Assembly (NCBI RefSeq): GCF_014904705.1
Contig: NZ_JACZCQ010000003.1
Span: forward strand, 496,001 to 560,000
Source of the DNA: Nisaea sediminum
GTDB taxonomy: Bacteria; Pseudomonadota; Alphaproteobacteria; Thalassobaculales; Thalassobaculaceae
Length of the DNA stretch: 64,000 nt
Direction of reading: 5' to 3'
The notes under the pieces are model-generated. The model had not been told where the DNA came from. It ran no database searches and saw nothing but the letters and a program-made list of their open reading frames with translations. The translations under genes and the position numbers were made by a program. Numbering within the stretch: the stretch's first letter is position 1; every line of letters begins with the position of its first letter. This document shows positions 1 to 10,858 of this stretch, one piece after another.

Positions 1-274
1 CGCGCGGCCAATTCGGATAGCGGAGTTCCAGCTCTACCTGTGGGAGGGCCTCCAGCTCGCCCCAGGTGAAGCTGCGCGCCTTTTCGAAACGCTCCTCGAG
101 GGCGTTCAGGAAGGCATCGCCGAACGGTTCCGAGGGACCCCGGTTCGGCTTCGAGACCAGACCGCTCACGGTCAGGACCACCAGGTCGGTGGAGTCGGAC
201 CGCGCGTTTTGGGAGGCAAGGCTCAGTGAGAGGCAGAGTGCAAACGCCGTCAACAGGCGGATTGGGAAGATCAT
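1..274 (-). CDS. secreted molybdopterin-oxidoreductase-like protein, N-terminal part
   Basis: Only the first 91 codons lie in the window; the rest runs off the left edge. It starts with ATG at 274-272 and opens with a typical signal peptide (MIFPIRLLTAFALCLSLSLA, cleavage probably after a SQNARS-type stretch). The mature part has the pattern VVLTVSGLV followed by FLNALEERF and LEALPQVEL. That pattern is familiar from periplasmic alphaproteobacterial proteins with an oxidoreductase molybdopterin-binding (SUOX-like) fold, in which LTVSG is the first strand. The catalytic region is outside the window, so the reaction cannot be judged. It is on the same strand as the unknown gene at 363-917, 88 bases downstream of it, so it may be cotranscribed with it. 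Confidence 0.55.
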   Translation of the reverse strand, partial: MIFPIRLLTAFALCLSLSLASQNARSDSTDLVVLTVSGLVSKPNRGPSEPFGDAFLNALEERFEKARSFTWGELEALPQVELELRYPNWPR

Positions 275-362
275 GGCCGTTCCCCTGCATGAGTTGCAGG
301 ACGACTCTATCGAACCCCCGGTGCGGGCCAAAGCGACAAATCGGTGAAGGCGGTTGTTTCGG

Positions 363-917
363 CTATTCGCCGGACGGAAGCGAGCGGCGCCAAGTGTGGC
401 CCTGATCGGGGCCGAGCATCTGCTCTCGCAGCTCCTGCAGCGGATCCTTCTTCTTCTTCGGCATCAGCGGATCGTCCGGCAAGGCCTGCCAGTTCCAGTT
501 TCCGGACTCATCGTCCGGCAGCGGCGCCTGTTTGGTCGGCTCGGTTTTCTTTCGCTCGCGGTATTTCGCTTCGGTCTGCGGCAATTTCTTCGCCGGGGCC
601 TCAGTCTTTCCCAGAAGCCAGTCCATGCTGACCTCTTGTGGCTCGTCGCGCTTCGGTGCTGCCTTGGTCGCGGCTTTCGCGCGCTTGAGTTCGATTTTCA
701 CCGTCTCGGCCTGCACGACGGCGCCGGCGCCGATCGTGCGCTTCTGTTCCGCCGGCAGGGCCTCGAAAGAGTCCTTAGCGCGATCGTAATGTTCGCGGTT
801 GCCCGTCTCGGCGGCGGCCTCGAGATTGCGCGTCAGATCGCTCTCGCCATGGCTTTCCCGCGTCGAGTCGGCGAGGATCTTCAAACTCTTGCGTTCAATC
901 TGGTCCACTTGCAGCAC
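363..917 (-). CDS. hypothetical charged protein downstream of rodA
   Basis: A 184-residue protein, very rich in Lys, Glu and Ala, with no signal peptide or membrane segment. The start is GTG at 917. The middle (residues about 75-120) is a Lys/Glu/Ala-rich low-complexity stretch likely to be helical or disordered. The C-terminal third contains a Trp/Pro segment (NWNWQALPDDP) and the basic run PKKKKDP. I do not recognise the family. It follows rodA on the same strand after a 128-base gap, so it may be the tail of the cell-shape operon or have its own promoter. A cytoplasmic partner for the shape complex is possible but nothing in the sequence shows it. Confidence 0.6.
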   Translation of the reverse strand: MLQVDQIERKSLKILADSTRESHGESDLTRNLEAAAETGNREHYDRAKDSFEALPAEQKRTIGAGAVVQAETVKIELKRAKAATKAAPKRDEPQEVSMDWLLGKTEAPAKKLPQTEAKYRERKKTEPTKQAPLPDDESGNWNWQALPDDPLMPKKKKDPLQELREQMLGPDQGHTWRRSLPSGE

Positions 918-1045
918 TCACCCGGTTTGCCGGACCGCGCGATTCGGCGGGAGAAAGCCGCGCGCAGAACTCGAACACGCGAAGTTTACTTCAAAAATCG
1001 TCTAAAAGTCTATCGGAACGACTTTCGAAAAGCCTCAGCCACGCT

Positions 1046-2209
1046 TCAGCGGTGGTGATCGTCCAGCCCCTGACGGCCGATTTCGACATCCTTGTGAACG
1101 TAGCAGTTGATAATCAGCCCGAAACCGATCATCGCCGTCAGCATCGCGGTGCCGCCGTAGGAGATCAGCGGCAGCGGAACGCCCACCACCGGGATCAGCC
1201 CCATGACCATCGCGATATTGATGAAGACGTAGAGGAACAGCGTCGTCGTGGTTCCGAGCGCCAGCAGGCGGCCGAACTGGCTCGAGCTGCGCAGCGCAAT
1301 GGCAAAACCGTAGCCGAGCGCCAGCACATAGAGCAGCAGCAGGAACATCGCCCCCGCCAGTCCCATCTCCTCGGCCAGCATGGTGAAGATGAAGTCGGTC
1401 TGTTTCTCCGGCAGGAAGTTCAGATGGCTCTGCGAGCCCTGCAGAAAGCCCTTGCCGAACAGCCCGCCGGAACCGAGGGCGATCTTCGACTGCAGGATGT
1501 GATAGCCGGCGCCGAGCGGATCGTTCTCGGGGTTGATGAAGGTGAGGATCCGGTTCTTCTGGTAATTGTGCAGGAACTGCCAGCCGACCGGGATCGCGGA
1601 GAGCCCGAGCACCAGCACAGTGATGAATTTCCACATCCGCACGCCGGCCAGGAAGAAGATCGCGCCGCCGCCGAGGATGATCATGCCCGCGGTGCCGAGA
1701 TCGGGCTGGCGCAGCACCAGGATGGCCGGCGCGAACACCAGGAAAAGCGGCGCGAACAGGCTGCGGATGCGCCCGACCTCCTCGAAGGTCAGGTGATGGA
1801 AGTAGCGCGCCAGGGCCAGCACCAGAGCCAGCTTCATCAGTTCCGAGGGCTGCAGGCGGAAGAACCCGACATCGATCCAGCGCTGCGCGCCCATGCCGAT
1901 CTCGCCCGCGATCTCGACCACGCCGAGCAGGCCGAGAGTGATGAAGTAGAACAGGTAGGCCCAGCGCAGCAGAAAGCGGATGTCGATCAGCGCGATGCCG
2001 AGTGTGATGACCAGACCGATGCCGAAACGGATCGCCTGGCGCACGGCCCAGGGCGTCCAGCTGCCGTTGGCGGCGGAATAGAGCATCGCGAAGCCGACCG
2101 AAGAGATCAGGACCAGAAGCAGGATCAGCCCCCAGTTGATCTGCTGCAGCTTGGTACCGAGCGTAAGCTCGGGCGGATTGAGGGAACTCGACGGCATTCC
2201 GATCGACAT
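1046..2209 (-). CDS. rodA: rod shape-determining protein RodA (SEDS glycosyltransferase)
   Basis: A 387-residue polytopic inner-membrane protein of the SEDS (FtsW/RodA/SpoVE) family, which polymerises lipid II glycan strands for side-wall growth together with PBP2. Hydrophobic helices run from LILLLVLISSVGFAMLYS near the N-terminus to the C-terminus. Family signatures are visible: GAQRWIDVGFFRLQPSELMKLA, with the conserved QPSE, and near the C-terminus GVPLPLISYGGTAM. Length is normal for RodA. It starts three bases after the mrdA stop, so the pair is translationally linked in the usual mrdA-rodA order. It is the fifth gene of the mreB-mreC-mreD-mrdA-rodA operon. Confidence 0.95.
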   Translation of the reverse strand: MSIGMPSSSLNPPELTLGTKLQQINWGLILLLVLISSVGFAMLYSAANGSWTPWAVRQAIRFGIGLVITLGIALIDIRFLLRWAYLFYFITLGLLGVVEIAGEIGMGAQRWIDVGFFRLQPSELMKLALVLALARYFHHLTFEEVGRIRSLFAPLFLVFAPAILVLRQPDLGTAGMIILGGGAIFFLAGVRMWKFITVLVLGLSAIPVGWQFLHNYQKNRILTFINPENDPLGAGYHILQSKIALGSGGLFGKGFLQGSQSHLNFLPEKQTDFIFTMLAEEMGLAGAMFLLLLYVLALGYGFAIALRSSSQFGRLLALGTTTTLFLYVFINIAMVMGLIPVVGVPLPLISYGGTAMLTAMIGFGLIINCYVHKDVEIGRQGLDDHHR

Positions 2210-2212
2210 GGC

Positions 2213-4219
2213 TTACCCCCGCTCCGTCTGTTCGCCATCCGGCAGAATGCTCACCGGATCGGCCTCGGAGGATTTCAGTCCGTCCCGCTCCATCGCCTTG
2301 GCGAGGATGTCGCGGGCGACCGGAACCGCATATTTGCTCCCCCCGCCATGTTCCAGCACGACGGCGACCGCGTAGCGCGGCGCCGCCACGGGCGCATAGC
2401 CGACGAAAAGACCGTGGTCGCGCCGGTGCCAGGGAAGATCCTCGTTGTCGATCACGCCTGCGGCGCGCTCCGCCTTGGTGATCCGGCGCACCTGGGACGT
2501 GCCGGTCTTGCCGCCAACCTCGAAATCCGCGCCCGGAACCTTTGCGGTCCGCGCCGTACCGCGCTGGCCGTTGACGACGCGACGCATGCCTTCGAGCACA
2601 AGAGACAGATGCGTGCGCGACACATTCACCTTCGGCGGTTCCTGGATCGCCCCGTCCGGCTTGCGCACCAGCGACGGCGTCACGGCATAGCCGCCATTGA
2701 CCATGCGCGCCGTCATGACGGCGAGTTGCAGCGGTGTTGTCAGCACGAAGCCCTGGCCGATGCCGGTAACCAGGGTTTCACCTTTCTGCCAGCGCTCGCC
2801 CATCACCGCGAGCTTCCATTCGCGGGTCGGGATCAGACCGCCGCGCTCGCCCGGCAGCTCGATGGCGAGGCTTTCCCCGAGCCCGAACCGGCGTGCCATT
2901 TCCGCGATCCGGTCGATGCCGACGCGCTTCGCCACCTCGTAGAAATAGACGTCGCAGCTCTGCTCCAGAGCCGTGATGACGTCCATGTGGCCGTGTCCCC
3001 AGCGCTTCCAGCAATGGAAACGGGCATTGCCGAGATCCATATGACCGTTGCAGAAGACCCGGGTTTCCGGACCCGCGACCCCGGCCTCGAGCGCCGCCAG
3101 CGCCACGATCATCTTGAAGGTCGAGCCGGGCGGGTAGGTGCCTGCGATCGCCTTGTTGGTCAGCGGATGGCGCGGATTGGAGAGCAGGTCCTCCCAGTCG
3201 CGCGCGCTCAGCCCCTTGTTGAAATTGTTCGGATCGAAACCCGGCGTCGAAGCGAGCGCATGGATCTCGCCGGTATGGACGTCCATCACCACCGCACCGC
3301 CGCTCTCGCCCGGCACGATGTTGCCGTCCTTGTCGAGGAAGACCGTACCGTCCTCGTTCTCCAGATAACGTTTCGGCACGCCGGAGCGGGCAAGCGCTTC
3401 CTGCACCCTGATATCCGCGATCGGGACCCGCTCGGAGGTGCCGATCTCGAGCCTTCCATGCGCGTAGGTCTGCAGGTCCATGTCCAGGGTGAGCTGGATA
3501 TTCTGTCCCGGCTGGCCATCGTCGCCCGGCAGCTTGCGGATGATCCGGCCAAGCGCGTTGACCTCGACCTGGCGGCGACCGGCCGCGCCGCGCATCCGCT
3601 CGTCGAAGAGTTTCTCGATCCCGCTCTTGCCGATCCGGAAATCCGGGAGCTCCAGCACCGGGTCCCCGGTAAGCTCGCTGTCGGAGACCGCGGCGACATA
3701 GCCGGTCACATTCACCGCCTTGGAGCCGAACGGGTAATGGCGCGAGCGCCCCTCCTCGATCCTCACGCCCGGAAGATAGGGCGCGTTGACCGCGACGCGG
3801 CTGATATCCTCGCGCGTCAGGTTTTCGACCACGGTCACGGGCACGAAGCTGCGCTTGCGCGAGACTTCTTTCAACACGCGCTTGATGTTCCATTCGTCGA
3901 CATGAACGATCTGGCGCAGCGCCTCGATCGTGGCGCGGACGTCGTTGGTCTGCTCCGGGACAAGGTCGACGCGGAAATTATCCTCGTTGGAGGCGATTTC
4001 GATCCCGTTACGGTCCAGGATCAGCCCGCGGGTCGGAGGCAGCAGCTCGAGGTTGAACTGGTTCTCCTCCGACAGCGTCCGGTAGCGGTCCGCCTCGACG
4101 ACCTGGAGATAATAGAGGCGCGCGCCGAGGGCCCCGACAAGGCCGAGTTGACCGGCCCCGAGGATCAGAGAGCGGCGCGTAAAGGCCCGCTTTGTATCCT
4201 GATCTTTGGGATTCTTCAT
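2213..4219 (-). CDS. mrdA: penicillin-binding protein 2 (peptidoglycan transpeptidase)
   Basis: A 668-residue class B penicillin-binding protein that cross-links side-wall peptidoglycan with RodA. A single N-terminal membrane anchor (residues about 17-40) is followed by the pedestal domain, with the LPPTRGLILDRNG motif at 60-72. The transpeptidase domain shows all three catalytic motifs: STFK (Ser366, Lys369), SCD (421-423, the SxN/SxD motif) and KTGT (571-574). An insertion of about 40 residues around 265-305, before the SGGAVVMDVHTGEI strand, is acidic and probably a loop. It lies between mreD (7-base gap) and rodA in the cell-elongation operon. Confidence 0.95.
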   Translation of the reverse strand: MKNPKDQDTKRAFTRRSLILGAGQLGLVGALGARLYYLQVVEADRYRTLSEENQFNLELLPPTRGLILDRNGIEIASNEDNFRVDLVPEQTNDVRATIEALRQIVHVDEWNIKRVLKEVSRKRSFVPVTVVENLTREDISRVAVNAPYLPGVRIEEGRSRHYPFGSKAVNVTGYVAAVSDSELTGDPVLELPDFRIGKSGIEKLFDERMRGAAGRRQVEVNALGRIIRKLPGDDGQPGQNIQLTLDMDLQTYAHGRLEIGTSERVPIADIRVQEALARSGVPKRYLENEDGTVFLDKDGNIVPGESGGAVVMDVHTGEIHALASTPGFDPNNFNKGLSARDWEDLLSNPRHPLTNKAIAGTYPPGSTFKMIVALAALEAGVAGPETRVFCNGHMDLGNARFHCWKRWGHGHMDVITALEQSCDVYFYEVAKRVGIDRIAEMARRFGLGESLAIELPGERGGLIPTREWKLAVMGERWQKGETLVTGIGQGFVLTTPLQLAVMTARMVNGGYAVTPSLVRKPDGAIQEPPKVNVSRTHLSLVLEGMRRVVNGQRGTARTAKVPGADFEVGGKTGTSQVRRITKAERAAGVIDNEDLPWHRRDHGLFVGYAPVAAPRYAVAVVLEHGGGSKYAVPVARDILAKAMERDGLKSSEADPVSILPDGEQTERG

Positions 4220-4226
4220 CGGCTCA

Positions 4227-4736
4227 TCATCGCACCAGATAGCGGTGAACGCGAACGAAGATCCAGGCCGCCGCCGGGAACAGCGCCGCGGTCAGGGCGA
4301 AACGGAACATCACCGTGTCCGGGAAGATCCAGGCGAGGGAGAAGACCGACATCAGGATCCAGCCGAGCGCGAACGCCCCGAAGGAGATCAGCACGAAACC
4401 GCCCCAGACGATGAAGAACGGCTTGCCGACGAAGGTTTGACGCTGGGTGCCGGTAACCCCGTAAACGGCGAGGAAGACGATGGCGGTGAGGCCGAGCGGA
4501 TATCCGTTCACCAGATCCTCCGCGAGCCCGGTCACGAAGACCAGCGCCGCCGGCATCAGGTCCGGGCGATAGACGACCCAGTAGAAGACCGACATGAGCG
4601 TGAGAGAGGGTGCGACCTGCGCATAGCCAGGGATGCCCAAGGGAACAGCGCTCAGAAGCACCAGGAACAGCGTCAGCGCCGCCGGCATCAGGTGGCGCGC
4701 CCAAAGATCCATTCTTTGGACGAAGGCGGTCTTCAT
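4227..4736 (-). CDS. mreD: rod shape-determining protein MreD
   Basis: A 169-residue membrane protein with about five hydrophobic helices and little else, typical of MreD, which joins MreC and RodA/PBP2 in the elongasome. The motif FVTGLAEDLVNGYPLGL matches the conserved MreD centre (G-x-x-x-D-x-x-x-G-x-P-x-G). The ATG at 4736-4734 overlaps the mreC stop in an ATGA arrangement, which settles the start; a longer reading in the same frame upstream is a shadow of mreC. The order mreC-mreD-mrdA supports the call. Confidence 0.9.
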   Translation of the reverse strand: MKTAFVQRMDLWARHLMPAALTLFLVLLSAVPLGIPGYAQVAPSLTLMSVFYWVVYRPDLMPAALVFVTGLAEDLVNGYPLGLTAIVFLAVYGVTGTQRQTFVGKPFFIVWGGFVLISFGAFALGWILMSVFSLAWIFPDTVMFRFALTAALFPAAAWIFVRVHRYLVR

Positions 4737-5674
4737 CGCTCGGTCTTTCCGCGCGTCACCCCGAGACGTTCGACAAGGCTCGGCTCCGGATCGGGCGCCA
4801 GAACCGTGAAGGGCGGCGGGTCCATCGGGCCTGGGATCACCCCCTGCATGCGATAATCGACGACCCGCACGAACTCGAGATGCGTCCAGTCCACCACCGG
4901 CTTGATCCGGATGCCTGACTCCGTGACAGCGGATACAGTTCCGACCGGAAGCCCGGCCGGCATCATGCCGCCATGTCCCGACGTGATCACCAGATCGCCG
5001 GGCGAAACCACACTGTTCTGCGGCAGGTACAGCACCCGCGCGAGATTCGTATTGTCGCCGACCATGATCCCCGGATCGCGCGCGGCGCCGAGCAGCACCG
5101 GGATCTGCGCGTTCAGATCGGTGACGAGCAGCATGCGGGCATGCAGTTCCCCAACCTCGACGATGGTGCCGGCCAGACCGTCCTCGGAAATTACCGCCTG
5201 TCCGCGCCGGACGCCGTTGCGCCGGCCGACATTGAGCAGGGCGCTGCGGACGAAGGCACCGCCGGCTTCGGCGATGACCCGCGCGGAGATGAAGCTCGCC
5301 GGTGGCGGGCCGACATGCTTCGTCAGACGCTTCAGCGCCTTGTTCTCGCTTTCCAGCAGATTGGCGACATGCTGCCACTGCTTCAGCCGCCCGTTCTCCT
5401 CGCGCAGCCGCTCGTTCTCGGCATGCAGGTCACGCAGCGAGACGACGGTGGAGACACCCTTGGAGATCGCGGCGGCCGGATGGGACAGAGCTTCGAGGAT
5501 TGGCGCCATCGCATCGACGGCGGCCACCTGCAGGCGCTTCACCATGACGATATCGGCCTTGCCGAGCAGCATCAGGCCGAAGGCGGCGAGTACGAGCGCT
5601 GTGAAGGCGAAGCGCTGCCAGAGGGTCCGCACAGGCTGGGCGACGCGGGAGAAAGATGCCGGTCTGCGCCCCAT
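4733..5674 (-). CDS. mreC: rod shape-determining protein MreC
   Basis: A 313-residue bitopic protein. A membrane helix near residues 20-45 is followed by a coiled coil (LRDLHAENERLREENGRLKQ), then the periplasmic beta-barrel domain with the conserved stretch NVGRRNGVRRGQAVISEDGL. The C-terminal tail is Pro-rich (GPMDPPPF) and probably disordered. MreC links the MreB filament to the transpeptidase and to RodA. It overlaps mreD by four bases and follows mreB after 52 bases, giving the classical mreBCD order. Confidence 0.93.
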   Translation of the reverse strand: MGRRPASFSRVAQPVRTLWQRFAFTALVLAAFGLMLLGKADIVMVKRLQVAAVDAMAPILEALSHPAAAISKGVSTVVSLRDLHAENERLREENGRLKQWQHVANLLESENKALKRLTKHVGPPPASFISARVIAEAGGAFVRSALLNVGRRNGVRRGQAVISEDGLAGTIVEVGELHARMLLVTDLNAQIPVLLGAARDPGIMVGDNTNLARVLYLPQNSVVSPGDLVITSGHGGMMPAGLPVGTVSAVTESGIRIKPVVDWTHLEFVRVVDYRMQGVIPGPMDPPPFTVLAPDPEPSLVERLGVTRGKTER

Positions 5675-5726
5675 TTTCCTGCCTGGCCTTTCCTAAGTGA
5701 ATGCCCCTACCGCAACCCTCGCCGGC

Positions 5727-7002
<1,276 letters not shown>

Positions 7003-7035
7003 GTGTGCGGCGGCGCGTTTCCGGCCGCCGCACAC
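7003..7035 (-). terminator. ilvC terminator hairpin
   Basis: A perfect 11-base-pair inverted repeat (GTGTGCGGCGG at 7003-7013 and CCGCCGCACAC at 7025-7035) with an 11-base loop, beginning eight bases beyond the ilvC stop codon. On the minus strand it is followed by CGCTTATTCC, a weak T tract. It would end ilvC transcription before mreB. Confidence 0.7.
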
Positions 7036-7042
7036 CCGATTC

Positions 7043-8089
<1,047 letters not shown>

Positions 8090-8197
8090 TCACTCGGACA
8101 CTTGGGGCGGAGCCCCCGCATTCCCGCCCGGCAGGACCGGACAGAACAGTTCAGGCAGCGGGCCGGGGCTCCATCAAGTCCCGCCGCCTTCGGCCGC

Positions 8198-8791
8198 TCA
8201 GGCCTTTTTCGATGCCTTCTTCTTCTCGGGCGATTTCTTTTCCCGGTTCTTTTCCAGCGTGCTGAAGACCGGCATGTCGAGATTGCTGCCGCGCGCGATG
8301 GCGACGACGCCGGTGCGCGAAACCTCGATGGCTCCCAGCGCGCTCATCAGTTCGACGAAAGCGGTGATCTTGGACGGTCCGCCGGTAAGCTCGAAGACAA
8401 AGCTCTCAAGCGTGCTGTCGATGGCCCGGGCGCGGAACATGTCCGCGATGCGGAGCGCCTCGATACGGTGCTCGCCGACATTGCGGATCTTGATCAGCGC
8501 CAGTTCCCGCTCCAGGTGCGGGCCTTCGAGCGTCAGGTCATGCACCGCATGAACCGGAACCAGACGGCCGAGCTGGGCCTTGATCTGGGCGATGATCTGC
8601 GGCGTACCGGTGGTCACGATGGTGATGCGGGAGAGATGCTTGGCGGTGTCGACGGAGGACACGGTCAGGCTCTCGATATTGTAGCCGCGGCCGGAGAACA
8701 GGCCGATGACCCGCGCCAGCACGCCCGGCTCGTCATCCACCAGCACGGCGAGGGTATGGGTCGCTTCTGCGATCGGAGTGGCTGCGTTCAC
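8198..8791 (-). CDS. ilvH: acetolactate synthase small (regulatory) subunit
   Basis: The regulatory subunit that binds valine and activates the IlvB catalytic subunit. An N-terminal ACT domain begins THTLAVLVDDEPGVLARVIG and continues with FSGRGYNIESLTV, the family signature. The second half is the ALS_ss C-terminal domain. The C-terminus is an unusual Lys-rich tail (KNREKKSPEKKKASKKA). I chose GTG at 8791 because GGAG lies seven bases upstream; a TTG start at 8869 would add 26 residues not typical of the family and has no visible Shine-Dalgarno. It follows ilvB by about 110 bases on the same strand. Confidence 0.93.
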   Translation of the reverse strand: MNAATPIAEATHTLAVLVDDEPGVLARVIGLFSGRGYNIESLTVSSVDTAKHLSRITIVTTGTPQIIAQIKAQLGRLVPVHAVHDLTLEGPHLERELALIKIRNVGEHRIEALRIADMFRARAIDSTLESFVFELTGGPSKITAFVELMSALGAIEVSRTGVVAIARGSNLDMPVFSTLEKNREKKSPEKKKASKKA

Positions 8792-8905
8792 GAATGGGCT
8801 CCAGTAACTGGGCGGCCCGAAGGCCGCCGAAACCTTATAGGATGATGGGATGGACGGCGCCCGCACCAATTTCCGGGCGGGCGCCGAAAGCTCCTTCGGG
8901 TGTTT

Positions 8906-10696
8906 CTAGACCAGAACCATCCCGTCTTCCGACGTTTCCAGCTCCGCCTTGTCGTCCGGACCGAGCAGCATCTCGTAATGCGCAGCGCCCGACGGGATCA
9001 TCGGGAAACAGTTCTCATCCTTCTTGACCAGGATGTCGGCGAGCACGAAGCGGTCGGTCTCCAGCATCTCCATGATGACGTCGTCGAGCTGGTCGACATT
9101 CTCCGCGCGCAGGCCGACACCGCCGAAAGCGTCCGCGACCTTGATGAAGTCGGGCAGGCTTTCCGAATAGCTCTCGGAATAGCGCCCGCCGTGATTCAGC
9201 TCCTGCCACTGGCGGACCATGCCCATCCACTGGTTGTTGACGATGAAGGACTTCACCGGCAGGCGGTACTGGGCCAGGGTCGAGAGCTCCTGGATGTTCA
9301 TCAGGTAGGAGGCCTCGCCGGCGATATCGATCACGGTAGCGTCCGGATGCGCGATCTGCACGCCCATCGCCGCCGGCAGGCCGTAGCCCATGGTGCCGAG
9401 GCCGCCGGAGGTCATCCAGCGGTTCGGCTCCTCGAAACCGAAATACTGCGCCGCCCACATCTGGTGCTGGCCGACTTCGGTGGTGATGTAGATGTCACGG
9501 TCACGGGTCAGCTCGTAGAGCCGCTTGATGGCGTGCTGCGGCTTGATGATCTTCGGATCTTCCTCGAACTTCAGGCATTCGCGCTTGCGCCAGCCCTCGA
9601 TCTGAGCCCACCACTTCTCCAGCGGCTTGGCATTGGCCTTGTAGTTCTTGGCCTTCCAGACCTTGATCATCTGTTCGAGCACTTCGGCGGCATCGCCGAT
9701 GATCGGCAGGTCGACGACCACGTTCTTGTTGATCGAGCTCGGATCGATATCGACGTGGACCTTGGTCGAGTCCGGCGAGAAGTCGGAGATCCGTCCCGTC
9801 ACCCGGTCATCGAAGCGGGCGCCGATATTCATCATCACGTCGCAATTATACATCGCGAGGTTGGCTTCGTAGGTGCCGTGCATGCCGAGCATGCCGAGGA
9901 ACTGGCGATCCAGCGACGGATAGGCGCCGAGCCCCATCAGCGTCAGGGTCGCCGGCGCCTGGGTCAGGCGGACGAGCTCGGTGAACAGTTTCGAGGCCTT
10001 CGGGCCGGCATTGATCAGCCCGCCGCCGCCATAGAAGATCGGCCGTTTCGCCTTGGCGAGCAGATCGACGGCGCGCTCGATCGCATCGGGCTCGCCCTTC
10101 ACCTGCGGCTTGTAGCTCGCATGCTCGTGGCCATTCGGCGCGTAATACGGCCCCTCGGCGAACAGCACGTCCTTCGGCAGATCGACCACCACCGGGCCCG
10201 GACGGCCGGTCTTGGCGACATAGACCGCCTCATGGATGATGTCGGCGAGCTTGGTGACGTCCTTCACCAGGTAATTGTGCTTGGTGCAGGGCCGGGTGAT
10301 GCCGGTCGTGTCCGCTTCCTGGAAGGCGTCGTTGCCGATCAGATGCGTCGGCACCTGGCCGGTCAGGCAGACGATCGGAATGCTGTCCATCAGCGCGTCG
10401 GTCAGGCCGGTCACGGCATTGGTCGCGCCAGGGCCGGAGGTCACCAGCACGCAGCCCACCTTGCCGGTGGAGCGGGCATAACCCTCCGCCGCATGGACAG
10501 CGGCCTGTTCGTGGCGCACGAGAATGTGGCGGATCCGGTTGGACTTGAAGATCTCGTCATAGATCGGCAATACCGCCCCGCCGGGATAGCCGAATACGAC
10601 CTCTACGCCCTGATCCTGCAACGCCTTGAGAATGATTGCCGCCCCGTTCATCTGGGCGTCGGGTTTTCGGGCATGCGGCGTGCGCGGGGTAGCCAT
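8906..10696 (-). CDS. ilvB: acetolactate synthase large (catalytic) subunit
   Basis: A 596-residue thiamin-diphosphate enzyme making acetolactate or acetohydroxybutyrate from pyruvate. The N-terminal domain has YPGGAVLPIYDE and the activating glutamate in VRHEQAAVHAAEGYAR. The C-terminal domain has VNNQWMGMVRQWQELNHGGRYSESY. The cofactor motif reads AGEASYLMN where many family members have GDG or GDA; the GEA form is, as I recall, common in alphaproteobacteria and not a defect. The start has the Shine-Dalgarno AAAGGA. It heads the ilvB-ilvH(-ilvC) genes and has a structured leader. Confidence 0.96.
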   Translation of the reverse strand: MATPRTPHARKPDAQMNGAAIILKALQDQGVEVVFGYPGGAVLPIYDEIFKSNRIRHILVRHEQAAVHAAEGYARSTGKVGCVLVTSGPGATNAVTGLTDALMDSIPIVCLTGQVPTHLIGNDAFQEADTTGITRPCTKHNYLVKDVTKLADIIHEAVYVAKTGRPGPVVVDLPKDVLFAEGPYYAPNGHEHASYKPQVKGEPDAIERAVDLLAKAKRPIFYGGGGLINAGPKASKLFTELVRLTQAPATLTLMGLGAYPSLDRQFLGMLGMHGTYEANLAMYNCDVMMNIGARFDDRVTGRISDFSPDSTKVHVDIDPSSINKNVVVDLPIIGDAAEVLEQMIKVWKAKNYKANAKPLEKWWAQIEGWRKRECLKFEEDPKIIKPQHAIKRLYELTRDRDIYITTEVGQHQMWAAQYFGFEEPNRWMTSGGLGTMGYGLPAAMGVQIAHPDATVIDIAGEASYLMNIQELSTLAQYRLPVKSFIVNNQWMGMVRQWQELNHGGRYSESYSESLPDFIKVADAFGGVGLRAENVDQLDDVIMEMLETDRFVLADILVKKDENCFPMIPSGAAHYEMLLGPDDKAELETSEDGMVLV

Positions 10697-10730
10697 TTTA
10701 CCGTTCCTTTCTCAATTCACATTCGCAGTT

Positions 10731-10762
10731 GCGGCAAGAGCCGCGCCCGCACATTTGCGGGC
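10731..10762 (-). promoter_or_regulatory. tandem hairpins in the ilvB leader
   Basis: Two perfect hairpins stand back to back in the presumed 5' leader of ilvB, 35 bases before its start codon. The first on the minus strand has arms GCCCGCA/TGCGGGC with a four-base loop (10745-10762); the second has arms GCGGC/GCCGC with a four-base loop (10731-10744). Neither is followed by a T run, so a classical attenuator is not proven, and I see no leader peptide rich in Ile, Leu or Val. They could be part of a translational control element or mRNA-stability structure. Confidence 0.4.
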
Positions 10763-10816
10763 AGGATCAGAAAAACCCAGTCAAATCAGTACGATTCAAT
10801 GGATCAAAGACGAATA

Positions 10817-10839
10817 TCGCGACACCGAAGGCGTCGCGA
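10817..10839 (-). terminator. hairpin after miaA
   Basis: A ten-base-pair stem (TCGCGACACC at 10817-10826 with GGCGTCGCGA at 10830-10839, one G-U) closing a three-base loop, about 20 bases past the miaA stop. On the minus strand it is followed by TATTCGTCTTT, which is only a weak T tract. It probably separates miaA from ilvB. Confidence 0.5.
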
Positions 10840-10858
10840 CGGGGCGGAACCTAGACCG

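Noticed and set aside
1052-4414. A 1120-codon open frame on the plus strand opposite rodA and mrdA
   Set aside because: It is antisense to two certain genes; the product is Arg/His/Asp-rich low complexity with no fold, the usual effect of high GC in the third codon position on the opposite strand.
9310-9345. Apparent loss of the thiamin-diphosphate GDG motif in IlvB (AGEAS)
   Set aside because: The GEA form is, as I recall, common in alphaproteobacterial acetolactate synthases, so it is not a defect.
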